NCBI RefSeq assembly: GCF_022664465.1
Contig: NZ_JAKREV010000002.1
Span: 496,001-560,000, forward strand
Reading direction: 5' to 3'
DNA length: 64,000 bases
Source: Sphingomonas hankookensis
GTDB taxonomy: Bacteria; Pseudomonadota; Alphaproteobacteria; Sphingomonadales; Sphingomonadaceae
A program made the translations under genes and the position numbers. Under the pieces are notes generated by a model. It was not told the DNA's origin. It made no database searches and worked only from the letters and a program-made list of their open reading frames with translations. Below are positions 51,171 through 59,930 of the stretch, one piece after another (within the stretch, counting starts at the first letter, position 1; each line of letters opens with the position of its first letter).

Positions 51171-52310
51171 TCAAGTCCCGGTCGCGCCGGCCAGAGCATC
51201 CTCAGCGCGCCGTTTCTGGGCATCCCGCATCGCGTCCGTCTCGGTCAGGTCAATGACGTGGGCGGTCGGCGGTCCACCGCGTTTTGCAGGCCGGACGGCA
51301 ATGATAGGCGACCGGATCGTGACGCGGTCGATACGATACACACCCGGATGGCCAGCGTTGACGTTCAGCGGCGCGTATCGGCGTTGCGCGATATTTTTGA
51401 GGATCGGCGTGGCAAAGGTACTGAGCCTTCTTGAACGCAGCGCCGATATATCGGGCGTTCGGCCGTCGGGCCGAATCCAGTAACCGACATCGACGAAGCT
51501 TATCCCGCCATCGCCAACACTTTCCGATCTGGTGAACGAACCGAGGGTCGGCATCGGTTCCGAGAACAATAGGAGTGGGCGTTGTTCGGCGGACCGTGAC
51601 AACCGTGCCGCCATGGCATCGACGGCGCCCTGATCACCACGCAGGATCGCCACGCGCGCCCGTACGATCTCCCGAAGCTCGATCATGGATCGGCTATCGG
51701 AACCGGCTGTCTCCACCGCATCGTCGACCAGACGTTCAGCCTTTTTCAACTGCCGCTGCGCCAAGGCAAGCCAGGCAAGCCGATACATCGCTCCTGCGGC
51801 GATCTCAGGATGCCCGCCGGTCCGGGCAAGTCGTTGTACATTCCCATAAGTCCGCTCGGCGGACTTATATTCCCGCTTTGCAGCCAACGTGTCGGCATAG
51901 CTCAACCATTCGATCAAGGTCGCCGGATCGCCGACCCCACGCTCCCGGCGCAATACCCGCATGCTGTTGCGGGAGGAATCCTGCCAAAGTGCCGGCTTGC
52001 CCTCATGTTCCGCTACGGTCGCCAAGGTGGCGTACAAGCTGGAAAAGGCTTCGGGAAATCGTTTTGAATATCGATCGTTGCGGACGATCGACTTTTGTAG
52101 TGTTCGACGTGCAGCGACATATTGGCCGACCGTGAATTGTTCGACCGATGCCTGCAACGAAGCCTCGATATCTTCCGCAGGCGGGCAATTGCGAGCGAGG
52201 CATTCCGCCAACGCATCCACGGCGCGATGTCCGGTAACGACGATTTCATCCGGGGGCGTGGCCGCCGAAACGCCGGGTTGCGAGAGCAGTAACAGCCACG
52301 TTCCGATCAT
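51171..52310 (-). CDS. Secreted TPR-like protein with TonB-type C-terminus, unassigned
   Basis: This 379-residue protein has an N-terminal signal (MIGTWLLLLSQPGVSA). DEIVVTGHRAVDALAECLAR follows, and DEIVVTG is a string often seen at the mature end of sphingomonad exported proteins. Helical repeats at about 50-240 look TPR-like (AERTYGNVQRLART, AAGAMYRLAWLALAQRQLKK). Residues about 275-320 (FVDVGYWIRPDGRTPDISAL, then ILKNIAQRRYAPL) resemble a TonB C-terminal-like fold. No enzymatic motif seen. It is divergent from another exported protein. Confidence 0.72.
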   Translation of the reverse strand: MIGTWLLLLSQPGVSAATPPDEIVVTGHRAVDALAECLARNCPPAEDIEASLQASVEQFTVGQYVAARRTLQKSIVRNDRYSKRFPEAFSSLYATLATVAEHEGKPALWQDSSRNSMRVLRRERGVGDPATLIEWLSYADTLAAKREYKSAERTYGNVQRLARTGGHPEIAAGAMYRLAWLALAQRQLKKAERLVDDAVETAGSDSRSMIELREIVRARVAILRGDQGAVDAMAARLSRSAEQRPLLLFSEPMPTLGSFTRSESVGDGGISFVDVGYWIRPDGRTPDISALRSRRLSTFATPILKNIAQRRYAPLNVNAGHPGVYRIDRVTIRSPIIAVRPAKRGGPPTAHVIDLTETDAMRDAQKRRAEDALAGATGT

Positions 52311-52612
52311 ATGCAGAGCATCCGTTAGCAGGTTGTTGCTGTCAATATCATCAGGGCAGCTGCATGCTGCATATGATCCTCAAATCACAACAATATTGGA
52401 AGATCGATATATTTTAAACCATGCGATCACATCGAAATGTTGCTGAAGAACGTACGAAAGAACGCCTATAAGCGCCGATGCGATGAGGGGTTTTACAATC
52501 CGGTTCCGGGACACAGGCTATTCGACGCCGGCAACCGACGTGTCGTATGACCAGCAAGAGCTACGAGGCTGCGCCGCGCTCAATCCCTCGGGCCAGCAAG
52601 AGGTGACGGGCG
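52311..52612. other. Divergent, relatively AT-rich intergenic region
   Basis: About 300 bp between two exported-protein genes. The part from 52370 to 52470 is clearly AT-richer than the rest of the window (for example CAATATTGGAAGATCGATAT). It probably carries both promoters. No repeat or structured RNA recognised. Confidence 0.5.
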
Positions 52613-53152
52613 ATGCACAGCTTACTCACGGGCGTAACAGATTTGGCCGTTGGCGTCTGGGCGGCGATCGCGTTCTGGGCCGGCCCTGCGGTGGCAATAT
52701 GGTCCGAACCGCTTGATCCGATCGCACCCTCGACGATCACAACGGAGCCCGATACCGCGCTGTGCATGCCAGCGGAAACACCGCTGTTTACCTGCACGCT
52801 GGGCACTCGCCGTGCTTCGGTCTGCCAGGCGGGGGGCAAGGCTATCTATCGCTACGGGCGCCCGGGGCGGATCGAATTGTCGTCGCAGCGGCTGACGCTG
52901 GCGAGCCGCGGCTTTTCCGGCGGTGGCGAAACCCAGATCACCGCGGCCAACAACGGCTATTCCTACACGATGTTCGATCGCACGGTGCGTACCGGGTTCG
53001 GAGCAGACGGCCGCAACGATCCGCAATCGGAAACCGGACTGGTCGTTCGACAGGGCAGCAAGCAATTATCGTCGCGCCGCTGCGACAACGATACGCCGAT
53101 TTCATCGCGGTCGCGGGAGGTGATACCCGGCGGATCGTTCGTCCCGCACTGA
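52613..53152 (+). CDS. Exported Cys-containing protein, function unknown
   Basis: This 179-residue protein has an N-terminal hydrophobic signal (about 8-28) and a beta-rich mature part with four Cys (ALCMPAET, FTCTLGTRRASVCQAGG, SRRCDND), likely two disulfides. Motifs YRYGRPGRIELSSQ and GGGETQITAANNGYSYTMFD look family-specific and resemble small conserved exported proteins of sphingomonads. AGGTGA lies 6 nt before ATG 52613. No function can be assigned. Confidence 0.7.
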   Translation: MHSLLTGVTDLAVGVWAAIAFWAGPAVAIWSEPLDPIAPSTITTEPDTALCMPAETPLFTCTLGTRRASVCQAGGKAIYRYGRPGRIELSSQRLTLASRGFSGGGETQITAANNGYSYTMFDRTVRTGFGADGRNDPQSETGLVVRQGSKQLSSRRCDNDTPISSRSREVIPGGSFVPH

Positions 53153-53168
53153 CGGCGGAAAGGCTGCC

Positions 53169-53522
53169 TCACCCCAGGTCGTTCAGCGCCTTCTCGACCG
53201 CGTCCATCGTGAACGGTTTCGACAGGACCGGGCGGTCGCGGTGGGTGTCTTCGATCATGTCGCCCGATCCGCCGGTGGCCAGCACGAACGGGATGCCCGC
53301 CGCGGCCAGCTTGTCCGCGACCGGCCAGCTCTTTTCCCCGCCGCGCAGATGGACGTCGAGGATCGCCGCGTCGATGCCGCCCTGTTCGATCAGCGCGATC
53401 GCAGCGGCGACGCTGTCGGCAGTGCCCGCGACGGTACGGCCGAGCATGTCGAGGAAATCCTCGAGCATCATGGCGATCAGGGGTTCGTCCTCAACGACGA
53501 GGATACGCGCAGGCGAAGTCAT
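53169..53522 (-). CDS. Single-domain response regulator
   Basis: This 117-residue receiver has acidic pair VVEDE, phospho-acceptor Asp in AILDVHLRGGE, Thr in LATGGSG and Lys in LSKPF. The DVHLRGG type is common among partners of HWE and hybrid kinases. It lies 57 bp downstream of cckA on the same strand, so it may be co-transcribed with it, though it is not CpdR or ChpT. Confidence 0.88.
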   Translation of the reverse strand: MTSPARILVVEDEPLIAMMLEDFLDMLGRTVAGTADSVAAAIALIEQGGIDAAILDVHLRGGEKSWPVADKLAAAGIPFVLATGGSGDMIEDTHRDRPVLSKPFTMDAVEKALNDLG

Positions 53523-53579
53523 ACGGCGCCGTCCTTAGCGGTCAAAGCAGGAACGCCGCAACCGATTTCGTCAAACGGT

Positions 53580-55967
53580 TCAGGTCTTTGCCAGCGCATC
53601 GCGCGCCGCGGTCGCCAGTTGCTGTACCGAAAACGGCTTTGGCAGGAACGATACTTGATCCAGATCAATCGACCGGCGCAACTGTTCCTCCGCATAGCCC
53701 GACATGAACAGGATCGGCAACGTCGGATAAACTTTGCGTACGTGGCCGACCATCGTCGGACCATCCATCGTCGGCATGACGACGTCGGAGATCAGCAGGT
53801 CGATATGCGGCCGGTCGGCGAGCAGTTCCAGCGCTGCCTCGCCATTCTCCGCCGTCATCACGCTATAGCCCTGCCGCGTCAGCGCGCGTTCGGCGATGGC
53901 GCGGACCATGTCCTCGTCCTCGACCAGCAGGATCGTGCCGGTGCCCCAGGCGGGCTCGGCCGGTTCGGCCTTCAGCTTGGGATTGGTGCCGACGCGCGGC
54001 GGTTCGGCGGCGGCGGCGTGGACCGGCAGGTGGATGACGAAGGTCGACCCCTGCCCGCTGCGCGATTCGGCAAAGATATAGCCGCCCGACTGCTTGATGA
54101 TGCCGTACACGGTCGACAGGCCGAGGCCGGTGCCCTTGCCCACCTCCTTGGTGGTGAAGAACGGCTCGAAAATCTTGGGCAGCACGTCGGCGGGGATGCC
54201 GGTGCCGGTGTCGGACACCTTTAGCGTCACATAGTCGCCCACGGGCAAGACATCGTCGTCCATCGCGCGGACTTCCTGCGCGCTGGTCGCCAGCGTTTCG
54301 ATCGTCAGCACATTGCGGTTGCCGCCCTGTGCCAGCATCGCGTCGCGGGCATTGACCGCGAGGTTGACGACGACCTGTTCGAGCTGCCCCGGATCGGCGC
54401 GGACCGAACCGAGGCCGCGGCCATGGTTGACGACCAGCTGCACCGTTTCGCCGAGCAGGCGCTTGAGCAGGTTCGACACTTCGGAAATGACGTCGGGCAG
54501 CTGCAGCACCTGGGGGCGCAACGTCTGCTGGCGCGAAAAGGCGAGCAGCTGGCGCGTCAGGCTGGCGGCGCGGTTGGAATTGGCGCGGATCTGCTGGATA
54601 TCGTCATAATCACTGTCGCCGGGCGAATGGCGCATCAGCATCAGGTCGCAATGCCCGATGATCGCGGTCAGGATGTTGTTGAAATCATGCGCGACGCCGC
54701 CGGCGAGCTGGCCGACGGCCTGCATTTTGGTTGCCTGCGCCACCTGCCGCTTCAGCTTGCCCTCCTCGCCCGTATCGCGCAGCGAGAGGACGACGGCGGC
54801 CTCGCCCAGCCCCCGCGCGCCGGCGATCGACAGCGCGATCGGTTCCTCGGCGCGGTCGTTCAGGCGAACGGCCATGTCGGCGCTGTGCTGCGCGCCCCCG
54901 GCGAAGCGGCGGACGGCATCGGCCAGCGCCGCCTTGTCCTCACGCACCACGAGGTCGCCGGGATAGAGCGGCGGCGCGACCGGGTTGACGCCGGTTGCGC
55001 GGACGAAGGCGTCGTTCATGTGCAGGAAGCGACCGTCGCGATCGACCAGCGCCATGCCGACCGGCAGCAGCGAGACTAGCGCGCGGACCTGCGCCGCAGA
55101 GCCCGGCGACGCGATCGGCATCAGCCCGACCGGCGCCTCTTCCTCGTCCAGCATCGCCACCAGCATCGGGCCGTCGGGATCGTCAACGAACGGCACCTGC
55201 ACGATGCGCAACGGGTCGCCGCCCAGCCCTTCGCGTTCGAAGCGCACCCGCCCGCGATTGTCGGTGACGAGGAAGCGGGCGAAGTCGCGCCCTTCGATCG
55301 TGGCGTCCTCGTTGCCGACGGCGCGGGCGCGGAACACGCGGTTGGCGGCGCGGATGCGGCCATCGGCGCTGAGCAGCGCGACCATCACGCCCGCCGTGCC
55401 CAGCCGCTCGCCCGCGTCGCCGGCGATCATTGCGCGCATTGTCACGGCTTCGGCAACAACTTGTCCGCCTTCGAAGCGCCAGACGAGCATCGAATCGCCG
55501 GCGCGCGCCAGCGTCGCGATCAGCGGGGCGTCGCCCTGTCGCACGGTGACTTTCGCATCGCCGTCACGCCATGCAGCGCGGGCGGCGCCGGCCAGCGCGC
55601 TGGCGTCGACGCCGTCGCCCAGCACGCCCGGCGGCGTCGGATAACCGCCGAACAGCGCGGCATAGCGGTCGTTGGCGCAGACCAGCCGCCCGGCGCGGTC
55701 GGTGACGGCCAGCGCGTGCGGACTGACCGCGGCGAGGGTTTGCGCCAGCGACCAGTCGACCTCCGGCTCGGCCGCTTCGGCCGTTCCGGTCCAGTGCCGG
55801 ACGCCCAGCGCGACACCCGCCAGCACGATCGCCGCCGCGACGAAGCCGATCGCGACCGGCACGCTGCCCAGCGTCCACAACACGATCGCCGCCGCCGCCA
55901 CGCCTGCGATCAGGGCAATGGCGAAGGGTAGCAATGGCGACGGGGCAGACGGAGATTTCGGCAACAT
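53580..55967 (-). CDS. cckA: Cell-cycle hybrid histidine kinase CckA
   Basis: This 795-residue protein has two membrane helices (about 12-60), a PAS-like region (about 75-280), a second PAS (about 295-400), a kinase core with His427 in [20 protein letters not shown], an ATPase domain ([21 protein letters not shown]) and a receiver (680-795) with Asp728 in [10 protein letters not shown] and Lys777 in LPKPF. The core ([41 protein letters not shown]) is the CckA signature. In Caulobacter it feeds phosphate through ChpT to CtrA and CpdR. ATG 55967 starts just before the first helix. Confidence 0.93.
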   Translation of the reverse strand: MLPKSPSAPSPLLPFAIALIAGVAAAAIVLWTLGSVPVAIGFVAAAIVLAGVALGVRHWTGTAEAAEPEVDWSLAQTLAAVSPHALAVTDRAGRLVCANDRYAALFGGYPTPPGVLGDGVDASALAGAARAAWRDGDAKVTVRQGDAPLIATLARAGDSMLVWRFEGGQVVAEAVTMRAMIAGDAGERLGTAGVMVALLSADGRIRAANRVFRARAVGNEDATIEGRDFARFLVTDNRGRVRFEREGLGGDPLRIVQVPFVDDPDGPMLVAMLDEEEAPVGLMPIASPGSAAQVRALVSLLPVGMALVDRDGRFLHMNDAFVRATGVNPVAPPLYPGDLVVREDKAALADAVRRFAGGAQHSADMAVRLNDRAEEPIALSIAGARGLGEAAVVLSLRDTGEEGKLKRQVAQATKMQAVGQLAGGVAHDFNNILTAIIGHCDLMLMRHSPGDSDYDDIQQIRANSNRAASLTRQLLAFSRQQTLRPQVLQLPDVISEVSNLLKRLLGETVQLVVNHGRGLGSVRADPGQLEQVVVNLAVNARDAMLAQGGNRNVLTIETLATSAQEVRAMDDDVLPVGDYVTLKVSDTGTGIPADVLPKIFEPFFTTKEVGKGTGLGLSTVYGIIKQSGGYIFAESRSGQGSTFVIHLPVHAAAAEPPRVGTNPKLKAEPAEPAWGTGTILLVEDEDMVRAIAERALTRQGYSVMTAENGEAALELLADRPHIDLLISDVVMPTMDGPTMVGHVRKVYPTLPILFMSGYAEEQLRRSIDLDQVSFLPKPFSVQQLATAARDALAKT

Positions 55968-56368
55968 GGGCCAAGCTGTTGGGGTGGTTCGGGGGGCGGC
56001 GTCAAGCGGCGGTTCGGGCAGTTTGTCGCAGGGGGCGGGCGTTCGGCGTTCCGGGGCTGGAACGGGAGTGCCCCTGTGCGGTGCGACGGTACCTGGCCCC
56101 TTGCCGTACCTTACCCCTGCGCAGGCGGAGGCCCAGGGTATGGCAAACTGCGGTCGGCATTCCGGGCTCTGGACCCCCGCCTGCGCGAGGGTACCGTTTA
56201 TCCTCGGCAATGCCCTGCTCATCCGTACCCCGGCGGAGGCCGGGGTCCAGTTGGGTGACGGTTGTTAGAACCAATGCACGTCCCCCAACTGGGCCCCGGC
56301 CTTCGCCGGGGTACGGTAGGTAAATCAGGCAACCGCCCCCGCCCGGCATTGCGGACGGGGGCGTGGTC
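55968..56368. repeat. Two tandem palindromes between cckA and M13 peptidase gene
   Basis: No gene in about 400 bp. Palindrome 1 (56106-56195) has arms around CCCCTGCGCAGGCGGAGG / CCCGCCTGCGCGAGGG. Palindrome 2 (56223-56316) has 33-bp arms CCGTACCCCGGCGGAGGCCG and onward to CAGTTGGG, matched by CCCAACTG and onward to CGCCGGGGTACGG with very few mismatches. Both resemble R2 in layout but not in full sequence. Confidence 0.8.
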
Positions 56369-58438
56369 TTACCAGATCCGCACGCGCTTCTCGGGCGGCA
56401 GGAACAGATATTCGCCCATCGCCGGCTTGTAGCCCGAATACCACGGGTCGAGGTTGCGGACGACCCACGCCCGCTGTTCGGACGGCGAGTGCGGGTCGGT
56501 CAGCAGCCGCTGCCGCAGATTCGCCTCGCGGTAGCTGCGCCGCCATACCTGCGCCCAGCCGAGGTAGAAACGCTGTTCGGGCGTAAAGCCGTCGATCGCG
56601 TTCTGCTGCCCCGGATAGGCGTGGGTATAGGCGTCCCACGCCACCGTCAGGCCGGCGAGGTCGGCGATGTTTTCGCCGAGCGTCAGCTCGCCCTTCACAT
56701 GCAGGCCCGGCAGCGGCTCATAGGCGTCATACTGCTTGACCAGCGCGGCGGTGCGTTCGTCGAAGCGCTTCACGTCCTCCGCGGTCCACCAGTCGGTCAG
56801 GCTGCCGTTGACGTCGTACTTGCGGCCCTGATCGTCGAAATGGTGGCTGATCTCGTGCCCGATCACCGCACCGATCGCGCCGTAATTGACCGCCGGATCG
56901 GCGTTCGGATCGAAGAAGGGCGGCTGCAGGATCGCGGCGGGGAACACGATCTCGTTCATCACCGGGTTCGCATAGGCGTTCACGGTCATGGGGGTCATGA
57001 ACCATTCCCATTTCTGGATCGGCTTGCCCAGATGCTGCACGTTATAGCGCTGCTGCCACCGGTTCGCGCGCAGCATGTTGCCGAACGCATCCCCCGGCGT
57101 GATGGTCAGGTCGCTCATGTCGCGCCAGCGGTCGGGATAGCCGATCTTGGGTGTGAACGCGGCGAGCTTCGCCCGCGCCTTCACCTTCGTTTCGGGCGCC
57201 ATCCAGTCGAGCGCGTCGAGGCGGCGGCCCATCGCCTCGGTCACGTTGCGGACCAGCGTGTCGGCCGCGGCCTTGGTCGCGGGCGGGAAGTATTTGGCGA
57301 CATAGGCCTTGCTGACATCGTCGGCGACCGCGTCCGCAGTGAAGTCGACCGCGCGCTTCCAGCGTTCCTCCTGCTGCGGCGTGCCCGACAGGACGGTGCC
57401 GTAGAACGCGAAATTCTCCTGGTCGAACGCCTTGGGCAGCACGCTGGAGAAATTGTCGAGCGAGCGGACCATCAGCTGGTCCTTCAGCACGCCGATCGGC
57501 GCCGCGCCGATGACCTTCGCCATGCCGGTGAAGGCGGTCGGCTGTGCGACGATCACGTCGGGGGTGTTCGCGCCCAGGTCACGGAAATAGGTCGCGAAGT
57601 CGAAGCCCGGCGCACGACGCTGCAGGTCGGCGACGGTCATCTTGTTATAGGTCTTGTTGGCGTCGCGGCTTTCGATCCGCGTCCAGTGAGCGCGGGCGAT
57701 CTGCGTTTCGAACGCGACGATCGCCGCGGCACGGGCCGCCGCATTCTGTTCGCCGGCCAGCGTCAGCACCTTGGCGAGGTGCGTTTCATACGCCTTGCGC
57801 TGTTCGACGAGCTTGGCGTCGGTCGACAGGTAATAATCGCGGTCGGGCATGCCCAGGCCACCCTGCGCGGTCTGCAGCGCATAGACGGTCGGCGCCTTGT
57901 CGTCGGGGCCGACATAGGCACCGAACGGACCGCCGACGCCCGACTGCGCCGCCTTGGCCGCCAGCGCGGCATAGCCGGCCTTGGACGACAGGGCCTTGAT
58001 CTCGGTCAGCCACGGCTGGATCGGGGCCAGTCCCTTGCCCTCGATCGCGGCATCGTCGAGGAAGGTCGCATAGGCGACGCCGATCTTCGAATTGGGATCG
58101 CCCTTCGCCGCGTCGAGCAGTTCGCGGGTGCGGGTCTTCGACAGGTCGTCCAAGGCGGTGAACATGCCGTAGTTCGACTTGTCGGCCGGGATCGGGGTGA
58201 TCTTTTCCCAGTTGCCGTTGGCGTATTTGTAGAAATTGTCGCCCGGCTTCACGCTGCGGTCCATGCCGGCGGCGTCGAAGCCGAAATCGCCGATCTGGGG
58301 CTTGGGCGCAGGGGTGGCGGTTTCGGTGGCGGATGCCGGCGCGGTGGCGGCGGTTTCGACCGGGCCGGTCGGCGCCGTGGTGCAGGCCGACAGGGCCGAA
58401 GCCGCGAGCAGGGTGGTCAGGACGAAACTACGCCGCAT
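56369..58438 (-). CDS. M13-family metallopeptidase lipoprotein
   Basis: This 689-residue protein has a lipoprotein signal ending LAASALSAC. A Thr/Ala/Pro-rich linker and a neprilysin-type M13 peptidase follow. Zinc ligands are in GHEISHHFDDQG (His528, Glu529, His532) and the third ligand Glu is in ENIADLAGL; the NAYANP substrate motif is present. It should degrade peptides in the periplasm, anchored to a membrane. AGAGG sits about 9 nt before ATG 58438. The promoter region holds an R1 repeat. Confidence 0.92.
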   Translation of the reverse strand: MRRSFVLTTLLAASALSACTTAPTGPVETAATAPASATETATPAPKPQIGDFGFDAAGMDRSVKPGDNFYKYANGNWEKITPIPADKSNYGMFTALDDLSKTRTRELLDAAKGDPNSKIGVAYATFLDDAAIEGKGLAPIQPWLTEIKALSSKAGYAALAAKAAQSGVGGPFGAYVGPDDKAPTVYALQTAQGGLGMPDRDYYLSTDAKLVEQRKAYETHLAKVLTLAGEQNAAARAAAIVAFETQIARAHWTRIESRDANKTYNKMTVADLQRRAPGFDFATYFRDLGANTPDVIVAQPTAFTGMAKVIGAAPIGVLKDQLMVRSLDNFSSVLPKAFDQENFAFYGTVLSGTPQQEERWKRAVDFTADAVADDVSKAYVAKYFPPATKAAADTLVRNVTEAMGRRLDALDWMAPETKVKARAKLAAFTPKIGYPDRWRDMSDLTITPGDAFGNMLRANRWQQRYNVQHLGKPIQKWEWFMTPMTVNAYANPVMNEIVFPAAILQPPFFDPNADPAVNYGAIGAVIGHEISHHFDDQGRKYDVNGSLTDWWTAEDVKRFDERTAALVKQYDAYEPLPGLHVKGELTLGENIADLAGLTVAWDAYTHAYPGQQNAIDGFTPEQRFYLGWAQVWRRSYREANLRQRLLTDPHSPSEQRAWVVRNLDPWYSGYKPAMGEYLFLPPEKRVRIW

Positions 58439-58547
58439 CGAATAAGCCTCTTCGTATCGGGTGATACGGTGATGCTGCACCCCGGCTTATCGATCGTCAA
58501 TATCTGGCGTGAATCCGTATCCCATCGAGATGCAGGAAAGTCCTCCT

Positions 58548-58667
58548 CCGTTTGCTTCGAGCGCAGGTTCGAGCCTGTCGAGAACCGTAGTCGAAAAGGG
58601 CTGCCCCAAACGACCCAGTTCTCGACGGACGCTTCTCGACAAGCTCGAAGCTGCTCGAACCGAACGG
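58548..58667 (-). repeat. R1 palindromic repeat, copy 3
   Basis: This 120-bp element starts CCGTTTGCTTCGAGCGCAGG and ends GAAGCTGCTCGAACCGAACGG in part, the same orientation as copy 2 and opposite to copy 1. It lies between the start of the M13 peptidase gene and the end of the DUF2062 gene. Confidence 0.85.
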
Positions 58668-58686
58668 GGTGGTTGGGGATATCGGG

Positions 58687-59268
58687 TTACCGGGGAATAC
58701 GCCCGCCATGCCCGCGCCGCTTCCACTTGGCGCCGATCCACCACCGCCAGCCGAGCGCGGCGATGGCATAGCCGAGCACCGCGCCGACCACCGAACACAC
58801 GACCATGCCGAGCGCAGTCGCCGGCCCGACCTCCGCTACCAACCATTCGAGCCAGCCAGGCGGGGCCGCGACCGCGTTGCCGATCGGGTCGCCCGGCACG
58901 ACGCGGTCGATGTGGAGCAGCCACGCGCCGACCTTGTAGTACAGGATGAACAGCAGCGGCGTCGTGATCGGATTGGTGAAGAAGGTCGTGAGCGCGGCCG
59001 CCGGGACATTAGCGCGCAGCGGCAGCGCCAAGACTGCGGATGCGGGAATTTGGCCCAGCGGGATGAGGATGCCGGTGAACATGCCCAGCGCCACGCCGCG
59101 CGGGACCGAGCGGCGGGTAAAGCGCCACAATTCGGGCGCCAGCACGCGGTGCGCGACAGGGCGCAGGAAGCGGTTCGCCTCCATCGATTCGCGGGTCGGC
59201 AGGTTCGCGCGAACCCAGCGCAGCGCGCGCGCGCCCAGCCGCCGGTCGTCGTCTGGCACGTCAGCCAC
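58687..59268 (-). CDS. DUF2062-family membrane protein
   Basis: This 193-residue protein has four membrane helices. The DUF2062 pattern includes [40 protein letters not shown] and [11 protein letters not shown]. Function is unknown; the family often lies near smpB or lipid genes. GTG 59268 overlaps the smpB stop by 8 bp; a GTG at 59295 is also possible. Confidence 0.85.
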   Translation of the reverse strand: MADVPDDDRRLGARALRWVRANLPTRESMEANRFLRPVAHRVLAPELWRFTRRSVPRGVALGMFTGILIPLGQIPASAVLALPLRANVPAAALTTFFTNPITTPLLFILYYKVGAWLLHIDRVVPGDPIGNAVAAPPGWLEWLVAEVGPATALGMVVCSVVGAVLGYAIAALGWRWWIGAKWKRRGHGGRIPR

Positions 59269-59743
59269 GGTCGCGGAGCAACCTTCCCTGTTCACGTTTC
59301 CAGTCCCGCTCTTTGATATGCTCGCGCTTGTCGTGGGTCTTGCGCCCCTTGGCCAATGCCAGTTCGACCTTCGCCCGCCCCTTGCCGTTGAAATAGACGG
59401 AGAGCGCGATCAGCGTCATGCCGTCGCGCGCCACCGCGCCGTGCATCTTGTTTATCTCGCGTTCGTGAAGCAGCAGTTTACGCGGGCGGCGCGGTTCGTG
59501 GTTGAAGCGGTTGCCGTGGCTGAATTCGGGCACGTTCGAATTGATCAGCCACACCTGCCCGTCGCGGACATCGGCATAGCTTTCGGCGATAGATCCCTCG
59601 CCGAAGCGCAGCGCCTTCACCTCGGTACCGGTCAGCGCGATGCCGGCCTCGTACACCGTGTCGATTTCGTAGTCGAACCGCGCACGGCGGTTTTCGGCGA
59701 CGGTCTTCTTCTTGTCGAACAGCTGGGGACGCGGACGGCTCAT
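59261..59743 (-). CDS. smpB: SsrA-binding protein SmpB
   Basis: This 160-residue partner of tmRNA is needed for rescue of stalled ribosomes. Motifs: [56 protein letters not shown] and the basic tail [20 protein letters not shown]. The ssrA gene is not seen here. Start ATG 59743 (alternatively 59755). The R3 repeat lies 45 bp upstream. Genes downstream (DUF2062) overlap it. Confidence 0.95.
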   Translation of the reverse strand: MSRPRPQLFDKKKTVAENRRARFDYEIDTVYEAGIALTGTEVKALRFGEGSIAESYADVRDGQVWLINSNVPEFSHGNRFNHEPRRPRKLLLHEREINKMHGAVARDGMTLIALSVYFNGKGRAKVELALAKGRKTHDKREHIKERDWKREQGRLLRDRG

Positions 59744-59788
59744 GGGCGCCGACATAGGGTGTCGGGCGGCCGAGGGGAAGCACCACCA

Positions 59789-59930
59789 GGCTCCTCCCCA
59801 TAACATGGGGAGGGGGACCGCCGCGCAGCGGTGGTGGAGGGGTCCGCCCCGAACGACACCGTCGCGTCTGCGGCATTGCCCCTCCACCAGCTTCGCTGGT
59901 CCCCCTCCCCACCCTGTGGGGAGGATTTAG
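59789..59930 (-). repeat. R3 palindromic repeat, copy 2
   Basis: This element of about 142 bp is an inverted copy of 28179-28316. It starts GGCTCCTCCCCATAACATGG and ends CCCTGTGGGGAGGATTTA, with inner ACCGCCGCGCAGCGGTGGT and ACCAGCTTCGCTGGT hairpins. Its right end supplies the TAA stop codon (59927-59929, minus strand) of the hybrid kinase gene. Confidence 0.85.
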
